Below, piece after piece: positions 36,871-46,279 of a DNA stretch of 64,000 nucleotides (position 1 is the first letter of the stretch; each line of letters starts with the position of its first letter). Under the pieces are notes generated by a model, which was not told the DNA's origin, did not search any database, and was given only the letters and a program-made list of their open reading frames with translations. Made by a program: the position numbers and the translations under genes. Source of the stretch: Amycolatopsis sp. cg9 (GTDB lineage Bacteria > Actinomycetota > Actinomycetes > Mycobacteriales > Pseudonocardiaceae); contig NZ_CP166850.1 in NCBI RefSeq assembly GCF_041346945.1, positions 7,610,501-7,674,500 on the forward strand, written 5' to 3'.

Positions 36871-39837
36871 TCAGCGGGCGAGCTGCCCGAGGGTCTCGGC
36901 CGCTCGCTTCTCCAACGGGCGGTACCCCGACTGCGCGGCCAGCTTCGCCGCCGCCTCCCCGTGCGTCCGGGCCGGCTCCGGATCGCCCACCGCCAGAGCC
37001 GCCTCCGCCAACCCGGTCAACGCGGCCGCCTCACACCACGCGAAACTCGTCTCCCGCGCGATCTCCAACGCCGCCGACAGCGGCGAGACCGCCTCCGCGG
37101 GCCGTCCCAGGTGCAAGCACGTCTCGCCCAGTGCCGCCAGCGCCGATGCCTCCGTTCCCCGGTCGCCGATGCGCCGGGTCAGCTCCACCGCCTCCGCCGC
37201 GTCGGACAGGGCTCGCGTCGCGTCGCCCGCGCGGGCCTCCAGGACCGCGCGGCCGGACAACGCCGCCGCCTCGCCGTACTGGTAGCCCAGCTCGCGGTTC
37301 GCCGTCAGGGCCCGCTCGTAGAACGACGCCGCGACCGGGTCGCCGAGGTCGCGGTGGATGTGCCCGAGGTCGACCAGCACCACCGCCACGCTGAAGCGGG
37401 CGCCGTCGCGTTCCGCGATCTCCAGGGCGCGGCCGAAGTGCGCCAAGGCTTCGTCGAGGTCGCCGACCTGGCCGCACGCGAAGCCGACGTTGGCCAGTGC
37501 CATCGTGACGCCCGGGATGGCCAGCTCTTCGCACAGCCGCAGGGACTCCAGGCCGCACGCGATCGCCTCGTGCGGGTCGCCGAGGCGCTGGTGGACCGCG
37601 CTCAGGTTGTTGAGGACGGCGGCGCGGCCGGCGGGCCAGTCCGCGGCGAGCCCGTCGTGCAGGACCGTCGTCAGGTGCGCGCGGGCTTCGGCGTAGCGGC
37701 CGCTGTTGACGCCGGCGAGCGCGATCGACAGCCGCATCGCCGCCTGGGCCTGGCGGGCGCCCGCGGCCTGGGCGGCGGCCAGCGCGGTGGTGGCCGTGTC
37801 GATCCACTCGGTGTGGTGGCCGCGGTGGTGGAAGAACGCCCGGAGCGCGTCGGCGAGGTGCCAGGCGTACTCCCGGGCGTCGGGGTGCTCGACGGCCGCG
37901 GCGAGGTTCGGCCACTCCGTGTCCAGCCAGTCGAGGGCCGCTTCCGTGCCGTCGAAAGCGGGCGCGGGTTCGGGGCGGGGGAGGCGGAGGAAGTGCGGGA
38001 TCAGCACGCGGCCCGCGGCGTCGGCCGTCGCGAGGTAGTGGTCGAACAGCCGGCGCCGGGCCGCGTCCCGGTCCGCGGCCGGGTCGTCGGCCCGGCTCGC
38101 CGCGTAGCTGCGCAGCAGGTCGTGGAAGCGGTAGCGGCCGGGCAGGTGCCGTTCCACGAGGTGGGCCGCGGCGAGGGCCTTGAGCAGCCGGCCCGCCTGG
38201 CTTTCGGTGACCCCGGCGAGCTCGGCGGCGACCGGCGCGGTGAACGTCTGGCCCGGCACCAGCGCGAGCCGCCGGAACAGCAGGCGGTGCTCGGCGGGCA
38301 GCGCCCGGTAGGACACCGAGAACGCCGTCGTCACCACGCTCTCCTCGGCGCCGTCGACGCTCAGCCCGGCCAGCGGATCGCCGCCGGCCAGCTCGCGGGC
38401 CAGCTCCGCGATCCCGGACGCCTCGCCGGCGCCGAGGTTCGCCGCGGCCAGCCGCAGGGCGAGCGGGAGGTGCCCGCAGAGCCGGGCCAGCTCGGCCGCG
38501 GCGGCCGGTTCCGCCGCGACGGCGGGCGGGCCGAGCAGCGTCTCCAGCAGCTGCCGGGCGTCGGCCGGCGGCAGCACGGACAGCGGTACCGCGCGGGCGC
38601 CGGTGCGGGCGATCAGGTCGCCGAGCCGCTGGCGGCTGGTGATCAGCACCGTGCCCGACGGCGGCAGCAGCGGCGTCACCTGCGCGCTGTCGCGGGCGTT
38701 GTCGAGCAGGACCAGCACCCGCCGGTCGGCCAGCAGCGAGCGCCACAGCGCGGTGCGCCCGTCCGGGTCCGGCGGGATCGCCCGCGGGCTGGTGCCCAGC
38801 GCCCGCAGCAGCTGCGCGGCCGCGACGGCGGGGGTGAGCGGCTCGTGGTCCGGGTCGAAGCCGCGCAGGTCCAGGTAGAGCTGGCCGTCGGGGAACCGGT
38901 CGCGGACCCGGTGCGCCCACCGCACGGCGAGCGCGGTCTTGCCGACGCCCGCGGTGCCGGTGACCAGCCGGATGTCCGGCCCGGGGCCGGCGCCCGCCGG
39001 TTCGTCGAGCCGGGCCAGGTCGGCGGCGCGGCCGGTGAAGCCGCGGACGTCGTGGGGGAGCTGGGCCGGGCGCACCGGCTCCGGGTCCGGCTCGGGTGCG
39101 GCGTCGAGCGCGGGGTCGCCGGCCAGGATCGCGGCTTCGAGGCGGGTCAGCTCCGGCGCCGGGTCGAGGCCCAGCTCGGCGGCGAGCCGGGCGCGCAGGC
39201 CGCGGAAGGCGGCGAGCGCGGCGTCGGTGCGGCCTTCGCGGTGCAGGGCCAGCATCAGCTGGCCGACGAACCGCTGGCGCAGCGGGTGCGCGGCGACCAG
39301 CTCGGTGAGCTCGGCCAGCAGGGCGCGGCCCCGCCCCAGCCGCAGCTGCGCGTCGATCCGGTCCTCCAGCGCGCTCCACCGGGCCTCGTGCAGGCCGGCG
39401 AGGAGCCGCTCGGCGACGTCGGCGTCGGCGGCCCCGGCCAGCGCGTCGCCCCGCCACAGCGCGAGGGCTTCGCCGAGGAGCGCGACGGCGGTTTCGTCGT
39501 CGGCCGCGCGGGCCCGCCGGACGAGCGCGGTGAAGCGGTGCGCGTCGACCGCGTCCGGGGCGGCGCGCAGGACGTAGCCGTGTCCCTCGGTGACCAGCTC
39601 GGGGCCGCCCGCGGCGCGGAAGACCGCGCGGATCCGGGACACCAGCGCCTGGACGGTGCCGCGCGCGCTCGCCGGGGGATCGGCGGGCCAGAGCAGGTCC
39701 ACGAGCCGATCGCGCGACACCGGGCGACCGGCGTCGAGGAGCAGCACGGCCAGCACGAGCCGCTGCTTGCGGGAGCCGAGGTCGACCGGGGCGCCGTCCG
39801 CCGTGGCCTCGACGGCGCCGAGGACGCGGAACTCCAC
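36871..39837 (-). CDS. AfsR/SARP-family regulator (OmpR wHTH, BTAD, NB-ARC, TPR)
   Basis: A 988-residue regulator. Residues 1-95 are the OmpR-type winged helix (SRKQRLVLAVLLLDAGRPVS; ARGTVQALVSRIRAVF). Residues about 100-250 are the bacterial transcriptional activation domain (WSALEDRIDAQLRLGRGRAL). NB-ARC follows with Walker A VTGTAGVGKTALAV near residue 295 and RRVLVLLDNARDSAQV; TPR repeats fill the last 350 residues. AfsR proteins activate antibiotic or developmental genes and respond to ATP or phosphorylation. GTG 39837 has GGAGGTGA four bases upstream. Heptad repeats in the promoter (39865-39900) look like its own SARP boxes. No biosynthetic cluster is evident nearby. Confidence 0.9.
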   Translation of the reverse strand: MEFRVLGAVEATADGAPVDLGSRKQRLVLAVLLLDAGRPVSRDRLVDLLWPADPPASARGTVQALVSRIRAVFRAAGGPELVTEGHGYVLRAAPDAVDAHRFTALVRRARAADDETAVALLGEALALWRGDALAGAADADVAERLLAGLHEARWSALEDRIDAQLRLGRGRALLAELTELVAAHPLRQRFVGQLMLALHREGRTDAALAAFRGLRARLAAELGLDPAPELTRLEAAILAGDPALDAAPEPDPEPVRPAQLPHDVRGFTGRAADLARLDEPAGAGPGPDIRLVTGTAGVGKTALAVRWAHRVRDRFPDGQLYLDLRGFDPDHEPLTPAVAAAQLLRALGTSPRAIPPDPDGRTALWRSLLADRRVLVLLDNARDSAQVTPLLPPSGTVLITSRQRLGDLIARTGARAVPLSVLPPADARQLLETLLGPPAVAAEPAAAAELARLCGHLPLALRLAAANLGAGEASGIAELARELAGGDPLAGLSVDGAEESVVTTAFSVSYRALPAEHRLLFRRLALVPGQTFTAPVAAELAGVTESQAGRLLKALAAAHLVERHLPGRYRFHDLLRSYAASRADDPAADRDAARRRLFDHYLATADAAGRVLIPHFLRLPRPEPAPAFDGTEAALDWLDTEWPNLAAAVEHPDAREYAWHLADALRAFFHHRGHHTEWIDTATTALAAAQAAGARQAQAAMRLSIALAGVNSGRYAEARAHLTTVLHDGLAADWPAGRAAVLNNLSAVHQRLGDPHEAIACGLESLRLCEELAIPGVTMALANVGFACGQVGDLDEALAHFGRALEIAERDGARFSVAVVLVDLGHIHRDLGDPVAASFYERALTANRELGYQYGEAAALSGRAVLEARAGDATRALSDAAEAVELTRRIGDRGTEASALAALGETCLHLGRPAEAVSPLSAALEIARETSFAWCEAAALTGLAEAALAVGDPEPARTHGEAAAKLAAQSGYRPLEKRAAETLGQLAR

Positions 39838-39864
39838 CCGGTCACCTCCGTTCACCCGGCCGGG

Positions 39865-39904
39865 GCAAGGCGTGCAAGCGTACTGCAAGCGTCCTGCAGG
39901 CCCG
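39865..39904 (-). promoter_or_regulatory. SARP-box-like direct repeats upstream of the AfsR/SARP gene
   Basis: The motif gcaagcg occurs at 39874 and 39885, with a related gcagg at 39896 and gcaagg at 39865, so three copies are 11 bases (one helical turn) apart. SARP proteins bind 11-base-period heptad repeats next to the -35 region. The array starts 28 bases before the SARP start codon, on the same strand when read as CGCTTGC. It suggests autoregulation. Confidence 0.55.
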
Positions 39905-39932
39905 GTCCGCGATCCTGGCCGGGCTGCAGGAC
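39891..39932. repeat. Inverted repeat gtcctgcaggcccgg / ccgggctgcaggac
   Basis: Arms of 15 and 14 bases match except for one extra G, with a 13-base spacer. It overlaps the last unit of the SARP-box-like array, so it could modulate SARP binding or form a hairpin in the leader. No gene is in 39838-40068 (231 bases). Confidence 0.45.
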
Positions 39933-40019
39933 ACCACCCGACGATGTCCAAGGCCGGCTCGCTTCGCCGGTGGAACCGACGGGTTCGGCTGTTGGTCCCC
40001 CGCGGCACGAGCTGGGGGT

Positions 40020-40062
40020 AGGACCACCCCGGCGACCCCTCCACGGTCGCCGGGGTGGTCCT
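40020..40062 (-). terminator. Strong 18-base hairpin downstream of the hypothetical gene 40069-40662
   Basis: Arms aggaccaccccggcgacc and its exact complement enclose the loop cctccac. The hairpin starts six bases after the stop codon at 40069 (transcription runs leftwards), a standard terminator position, so the SARP gene has its own promoter. No clear T-run follows. Confidence 0.65.
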
Positions 40063-40068
40063 CCGCGT

Positions 40069-40662
40069 TCAGCGGGCGGCGTCGTCGATCTGCACCGGGT
40101 ACCCGGCGCGGAGCACGGCGACCGTGGCCGGCGGCGTCAGCACGGGGACGGTCCCTGCCCGGGGCAGCTTCCGCCGGGTGCCGTAACCCGCCGTCGTCCA
40201 CTCCGCCAGGTGCCCGTCCACGACGAGCTCCGGGTGCCGGCCGCGCAGCACGAACACGCCGTCGGGGAGCCCGGCCCAGTGCAGTTCGTGCCGGCGGCGG
40301 ACGTGGGTGCCGCGGATCAGGCGTTCGGCGTGCAGCACCCGGTTCACCTCGGCGGCCGGCGGTGGCCGGCCCGGCCATGCGTCGCGGTAGGCGGTGTAGG
40401 CGGGCCGGCGGCACTCCGCGCACGGCCGGTGCCCGGCGGCGAAGGAGACGGCTTCGTCGTGGAAGAACAGGTGCGTGTACCGGTTCGGCAGCCACTGCTC
40501 CCGCCACCGGCCGCGGAACTCGAGCGCGCAGGTGATCCACAGGTCACCGGCGTGGAACCGGACGATCTCGCGGCCCTCGTGCAGGACGCCCCGGTTCCCG
40601 GTCCAGGCACCCCGCAGCGCGATGTCGACGACGTCGCCGGCGGGTGTCACGCGGTTGCGCAC
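40069..40662 (-). CDS. Hypothetical protein with CxxC motif
   Basis: A 197-residue protein I do not recognise with confidence. It has GHRPCAECRRPAYTAYRDAW, where the CAEC pair could bind zinc in a manner reminiscent of Ada's FRPCxxC, and a basic region HVRRRHELHWAGLPDG. The C-terminus is TVAVLRAGYPVQIDDAAR. GTG 40662 has GGTGA nearby. It is divergent from the DUF488 gene 56 bases away. It is likely cytoplasmic; the function is unknown. Confidence 0.7.
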   Translation of the reverse strand: MRNRVTPAGDVVDIALRGAWTGNRGVLHEGREIVRFHAGDLWITCALEFRGRWREQWLPNRYTHLFFHDEAVSFAAGHRPCAECRRPAYTAYRDAWPGRPPPAAEVNRVLHAERLIRGTHVRRRHELHWAGLPDGVFVLRGRHPELVVDGHLAEWTTAGYGTRRKLPRAGTVPVLTPPATVAVLRAGYPVQIDDAAR

Positions 40663-40718
40663 CAGGTCACCGCCCCGCTCCGGTGGCGGCGCCCGCGGCC
40701 GCACCGCAGAATGCGCGC

Positions 40719-41081
40719 ATGCAGCCGACGGTCGTCCGGGTGGCGCGCCTGACCGAGCCGGCCGGGCCCGCCGACGGTACTCGCGTGCTCGTGGAACGCC
40801 TGTGGCCCCGCGGCACCGCCCGCACGGCGGTGGTCCTGGACGGCTGGTACCGCCGGCTGGCCCCGTCCGACGCCCTGCGCACCTGGTACGGCCACGACCC
40901 GGAGCGCTTCGCGGAGTTCGCCGAGCGGTACCGCGCGGAGCTGCGCGAGCCGGACCGGGCAGAGGCCCTGGCACGGCTGCGGGAGCTGGCGTCGAGTGGC
41001 CCGCTGACCCTGCTGACGGCGAGCGGCTCGCCTTCGATCAGCCAGGCGGCGGTCCTGGCGGCGGTGCTCGCCGAGGGCTGA
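40719..41081 (+). CDS. DUF488 (YeaO-like) family protein
   Basis: A 120-residue protein with the DUF488 signature GTRVLVERLWPRGTARTAVV and RTWYGHDPERFAEFAERY, followed by GPLTLLTASGS. Members are small cytoplasmic proteins of unknown function, sometimes near DNA repair or metabolic genes. The ATG at 40719 is chosen by the family start MQPTVVRVARL. A long perfect palindrome follows the gene at 41125. Confidence 0.8.
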   Translation: MQPTVVRVARLTEPAGPADGTRVLVERLWPRGTARTAVVLDGWYRRLAPSDALRTWYGHDPERFAEFAERYRAELREPDRAEALARLRELASSGPLTLLTASGSPSISQAAVLAAVLAEG

Positions 41082-41124
41082 AGCGGGGCCGCCGCGGCGA
41101 AGCCGGGATCGGCAGGCGCGGGGG

Positions 41125-41183
41125 ACGTCATGAACGACCCTTTCACCGCGCCGGACGCGGTGAAAGGGTCGTTCATGACGTCC
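41125..41183. repeat. Perfect 27-base palindrome of the GAACGACC/GGTCGTTC family
   Basis: The left arm (41125-41151, gacgtcatgaacgacccttt onward) and its exact complement (41157-41183) enclose the loop ccgga. The right arm contains the stop codon of the GH2 gene, so the element sits at the very 3' ends of two convergent genes. The same loop and arm core recur at 422-473 (diverged) and a related hairpin at 7362-7396. It can act as a bidirectional terminator and looks like a dispersed repeat. Confidence 0.8.
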
Positions 41184-43488
41184 CGGTCGTGGTGATCGTC
41201 GCCGTCGCGGTGCCGAGCACGTCGTGGCGGGCGGTCAGCACCAGCGTCCCGGGCGGGCCCGCGAACGGCCGCACCCACACCGCCGCCGCGCCGCCCGTAG
41301 CGCCGAAGTCCAGCCGCGCGTCCCCGATCAGCTCACCCGGCCCGGTCAGCGCCAGGGAGACCGCGCCGGTCGTCCCCGCCCGGATCGTGCCGAACCGGTC
41401 GGTCGCCGCGACCACCACCCGGGTCGCGTCGGCGCCGTCGGCGCGCACGGCCGGGTCGTCGGGGACGCAGCCGAGCACGTCCCGGCTCCGGTCCCCGCTG
41501 AACCGGCGGCTGACGACCAGCCGTTCGCCGGCGTAGCCGTCGATCCGCAGCTGCGGCCGCTGACCGCGCGGGACCACGAGATCCACCGCGAACGGCGGGT
41601 GCGGCAGGTGCGGGAAGTCCGCGCGGCGGCTGCGCGCGTCCCCCACGGGACGGTCGTCGAGGAACACCGCGAGGCGGTCGCAGTTCGACCAGACCGTCGC
41701 GCCCCGCCCCGGCCCGGCCGGCTGGGCGGTGAAGTCCCACTCGAACCCGGGCTCGACGACGGCCCGCGCGTCCGGTGAGCCCTGCGACGCGTAGAAGGCC
41801 GCCGCGGGCTTCGCGATCCGGAAGATGTCGGACACCCCGGCGAACTTCGAGCCGCCGACCGACCGCTGCCAGCCCGACGGGTAGTCGAACGCGCACCACG
41901 CCAGCAGCCCGCAGTAGCGGTCGTCCGCGGCGGCCAGGTCGTGGGCCTTCGCGTGCAGTTCCGCCTGCAGCTGCCGGGTGGCCGGCGGGTCGGTGCGCCG
42001 GTAGGCGCGGGCCCCGGCGAGCGTGCCGATCGTCTCCGTCACCAGGTACGGCACGCCGGGCCGCGGCGGACGCAGCCGGAACGGGGCGCCGCGGCGCGCG
42101 GTGTAGTCGTTGTACGCCAGGACCTCGACGTCGGCGCCGGCGTAGCGCGCACCGGTCGCGCTGGCGAGCGCGCCGCTCGTCGGCCGCGACGGGTCCAGCT
42201 GCTTAGCCAGCCGGCCGGTCTTGGCGTACATCGCCGTCGTGCCGTCGGCCTCGTTCACCCGGGTGCCCCACACCACGACGCTCGGGTGGTTGCGGTCGCG
42301 GGTGACCATGCTCGCCACGTCCTGGAGGTTGCGCCGCTGCCAGGCGTCGTCGCCGACACGCCCCCAGCCCGGGATCTCCTCCCACACCAGCAGGCCCAGC
42401 TCGTCGCAGGCGTCGAGGAACGCGCTCGACTGCGGGTAGTGCGAGCAGCGGACCATCGTGCAGTTCAGCTCGCGGCGCAGGATCTCCGCGTCGCGGCGCT
42501 GCACCCGGTCCGGCATCGCCCCGCCCGCGAACGGGTACCACTGGTGGCGGTTGAGGCCGAACAGCTTCAGCCGCCTGCCGTTGAGGAAGAAGCCGTCCGG
42601 GGTGAACCGGGCCTCGCGGAACCCGGTCCGCACCGTCCGCCGGTCGAGCACCGCCCCGGCCTGGACGGTCACCACGACGTCGCACAACGCGGGGTCGTCG
42701 ACGTCCCAGAGCCGGACGCCGCCGAGCCCGTGGACGTCGAACTCCACGCCGGCGCCGCGGACCGGCGCCGTGGCGCGCGCCAGCTCCCGGCCCGCCTGCC
42801 GCACCGACGCGGTCACCTGGCCGACGACCGGTGCCTCGAGCGTGCACGTCAGGTGCAGCGAGCGGCCGGGGGAGAGGACGTCGGCGGGCCGGGCGAAGAC
42901 GTCGGTCAGCCGGATCCGCGGCACCGCCCCGATCGTGGCCGGGCGGTAGATCCCGGCGGGCTGGTAGAAGTCGAGCACCCCCGGGCCCGCGCCGCCCGGC
43001 AGGTTCGGCGGGACGTCCAGCGCCCACCGCCCGTCGACGACCACGGCGAGGACGTTGTCCCCGTCGGCGAGCCCGGCCAGCTCGACCTCGAACGGGAGGT
43101 AGCCGCCCTGGTGGGTGGCCAGGAGCGTCCCGTTGAGGTGGACCGCCGCGTTCGTCATGACGCCGTCGAAGCGCGCCCGGTACCGGCCGGCCGCGCTCGC
43201 CGTGAAGTGCTTGCGGTAGACCCACCGGTCCTGCCACGACGCCGGGTCCCAGCCGGTCCAGGAAAGCGGTGTCACGCAGTGGGGCAGCTGGACCGGGTCG
43301 AGGTCGGTCTCGTCGAACCCGGCGTCGGCGCAGCCGTCGGTGTACCGCCCGAACAGCCAGAAATCGGTCAGCAGCCCGGTTTCCGGGTCGGGCGCGGCCA
43401 GTCCCGACGAGCCCGCGACGGCGGCGCCGAGCAGCGCGGCCCCGCTCGCGGCGAGGAACCCGCGCCGCGAAAGCCGCGGACCGGCCAT
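41173..43488 (-). CDS. Tat-exported glycoside hydrolase family 2 protein
   Basis: A 771-residue GH2 enzyme. The N-terminus is a Tat signal (LSRRGFLAASGAALLGAAVA, twin Arg at residues 8-9), so the folded enzyme leaves the cell. The jelly-roll sugar-binding domain (WVYRKHFTASAAGRYRARFD) and immunoglobulin-like domain precede the TIM barrel, which has NRHQWYPFAGGAMPDRV, WGTRVNEADGT with the proposed acid/base Glu, and YLVTETIGTLAG with the likely nucleophile. The exact sugar (galactoside, rhamnoside-linked glucuronide, mannoside) is not determined. GGAGG lies five bases before the ATG. Its neighbour is the LacI regulator of the rhamnose operon, which makes a rhamnose-containing glycan a likely target. 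Confidence 0.85.
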   Translation of the reverse strand: MAGPRLSRRGFLAASGAALLGAAVAGSSGLAAPDPETGLLTDFWLFGRYTDGCADAGFDETDLDPVQLPHCVTPLSWTGWDPASWQDRWVYRKHFTASAAGRYRARFDGVMTNAAVHLNGTLLATHQGGYLPFEVELAGLADGDNVLAVVVDGRWALDVPPNLPGGAGPGVLDFYQPAGIYRPATIGAVPRIRLTDVFARPADVLSPGRSLHLTCTLEAPVVGQVTASVRQAGRELARATAPVRGAGVEFDVHGLGGVRLWDVDDPALCDVVVTVQAGAVLDRRTVRTGFREARFTPDGFFLNGRRLKLFGLNRHQWYPFAGGAMPDRVQRRDAEILRRELNCTMVRCSHYPQSSAFLDACDELGLLVWEEIPGWGRVGDDAWQRRNLQDVASMVTRDRNHPSVVVWGTRVNEADGTTAMYAKTGRLAKQLDPSRPTSGALASATGARYAGADVEVLAYNDYTARRGAPFRLRPPRPGVPYLVTETIGTLAGARAYRRTDPPATRQLQAELHAKAHDLAAADDRYCGLLAWCAFDYPSGWQRSVGGSKFAGVSDIFRIAKPAAAFYASQGSPDARAVVEPGFEWDFTAQPAGPGRGATVWSNCDRLAVFLDDRPVGDARSRRADFPHLPHPPFAVDLVVPRGQRPQLRIDGYAGERLVVSRRFSGDRSRDVLGCVPDDPAVRADGADATRVVVAATDRFGTIRAGTTGAVSLALTGPGELIGDARLDFGATGGAAAVWVRPFAGPPGTLVLTARHDVLGTATATITTTGTS

Positions 43489-43553
43489 GGCGACCTCCGT
43501 ACTCCGGCTGGACGTCCCCAGTGTGTCCCACCGGGACACTCGCCGGCACGGGT

Positions 43554-44591
43554 TCAGCGCAACGTCGAAGCGCGGACCACCAGTTCGGGCGTGAAGACGA
43601 CCTGCCGGTGCTCGTGCTCCGGCTCGGTGGTCTCGGCCAGCAGCAGCTCCGCGGCGGTGCGGCCCAGCCGCCGCCGGGGCTGGCGGACGGAGGTGAGCGG
43701 GACCGCGGCGGCCGCGGCGAACTCGATGTCGTCGTAGCCCACGATCGCCAGGTCGTCCGGGACGCCCATGCGCAGGTTCGCGCAGGTCTGCAGCAGGCCG
43801 AGGGCGACGAGGTCGTTGGCGCAGAACGCGGCGGTGGGGCGGAGCGCGGCGGGCAGTCCCGCCAGCCGTTCGCCCGCGCCGCGGCCGTCGGCCACGGTCA
43901 GCGCCGTGGTGGTCAGGTCGACCAGCCGGTCCGGGGCGAGGCCCGCGGCGTCCAGCGCCTTCAACGCGCCGAGCCGCCGGTCGCGGACCTGGCCCACCGT
44001 CGTGTGGTTGCCGATGAACGCGATCCGCTCGTGTCCCTGCTCGATCAGGTGCCGCACGGCGATCTCCCCGCCGTAGACGTCGTCGACCGCGACCGAGCAG
44101 TGCGTGGTGCCGCCGGGCGTGCGGTCGACGACGACCACCGGCGTGCCGCGCCGCGCGATCTCGTGCAGCAGCGGGGCGTCCGGGGCGACCGGGGTGATCA
44201 GGATGCCTTGCACGCGCTGCTGTTCGAGGCGGCCGAGGTAGGCCGCCTCCCGCGACGGCTGGTGCGCGCTGTTGCAGAGGAACAGCGAGAGGTCGCCCGC
44301 GTCGGCGGCGTCCTCCATGCCGGCCGCGACGTCGGTGAAGAACGGGTTGCTGCCGTCGAGCATGACGTAGGCCAGCACGCGGCTGCGCCCGGCCCGCAGC
44401 TGCCGCGCGGATTCGTTGCGCACGAAGCGGAGTTCGGCCATCGCGGCTTCGACCTTCGCGCGGGTCGCGGGGCTGACCCGGTCGGGCCGGTTGAGCACGT
44501 TCGACACCGTGCCGAGGGAGACGCCGGCCGCCGCGGCGACGTCCTTGATGCCCGCCGCCCTCGGCTCGGCACCGGACTCCTGGACCGTCAT
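43554..44591 (-). CDS. LacI-family repressor, probable rhamnose operon regulator
   Basis: A 345-residue LacI/GalR protein with the N-terminal helix-turn-helix GIKDVAAAAGVSLGTVSNVL and a sugar-binding core (AYVMLDGSNPFFTDVAAGME; FCANDLVALGLLQTC; IVGYDDIEFAAAAAVPLTSV). It is divergent from the rhamnose transport operon by 150 bases, which contain LacI-type operators (44605 and 44716). It therefore most likely represses the operon and itself until rhamnose or a derivative binds. The GH2 gene downstream may belong to the same regulon. Confidence 0.9.
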   Translation of the reverse strand: MTVQESGAEPRAAGIKDVAAAAGVSLGTVSNVLNRPDRVSPATRAKVEAAMAELRFVRNESARQLRAGRSRVLAYVMLDGSNPFFTDVAAGMEDAADAGDLSLFLCNSAHQPSREAAYLGRLEQQRVQGILITPVAPDAPLLHEIARRGTPVVVVDRTPGGTTHCSVAVDDVYGGEIAVRHLIEQGHERIAFIGNHTTVGQVRDRRLGALKALDAAGLAPDRLVDLTTTALTVADGRGAGERLAGLPAALRPTAAFCANDLVALGLLQTCANLRMGVPDDLAIVGYDDIEFAAAAAVPLTSVRQPRRRLGRTAAELLLAETTEPEHEHRQVVFTPELVVRASTLR

Positions 44592-44604
44592 CGGACCCCC
44601 TCAT

Positions 44605-44612
44605 TGAAACGT
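44605..44612. promoter_or_regulatory. Half operator TGAAACGT near the LacI gene start
   Basis: tgaaacgt followed by aata matches the left half of the LacI-type consensus TGAAACGTTTCA. It is 14 bases upstream of the LacI start codon, suggesting autoregulation, but the right half is poor. Confidence 0.4.
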
Positions 44613-44669
44613 AATATCGCCACCAACTGCCGGTGTACGAAGCCGTTCGGCCACGGTTCGGCCGATTCA

Positions 44670-44696
44670 TTGACTTGCTCTTCCGTCGCATAGTAG
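44670..44696 (+). promoter_or_regulatory. Candidate promoter of the rhamnose operon
   Basis: TTGACT at 44670-44675 and TAGTAG at 44691-44696 are separated by 15 bases. The spacing is short but this is the only clear sigma-70-like pair in the divergent region. The operator at 44716 is just downstream, so a bound repressor would block initiation. Confidence 0.4.
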
Positions 44697-44715
44697 CGTC
44701 ACCGCGCCAGGTTTG

Positions 44716-44727
44716 TGAAACCTTTCA
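44716..44727. promoter_or_regulatory. LacI-type operator upstream of rhamnose operon
   Basis: tgaaacctttca is a palindrome with arms TGAAA/TTTCA and matches the LacI consensus TGAAACGTTTCA except at the centre. It lies 15 bases before the transporter start codon and after the candidate promoter. It is the strongest candidate for the divergent LacI repressor. Confidence 0.55.
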
Positions 44728-44741
44728 ATCCGGAGGTCGCG

Positions 44742-46259
<1,518 letters not shown>

Positions 46260-46267
46260 CCGCGACC

Positions 46268-46274
46268 AAGGAGG
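46268..46274 (+). promoter_or_regulatory. Ribosome binding site deciding the permease start
   Basis: AAGGAGG lies five bases before the GTG at 46280. The ATG at 46256 overlaps the previous stop (ATGA) but has no comparable site. Confidence 0.6.
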
Positions 46275-46279
46275 CACCC

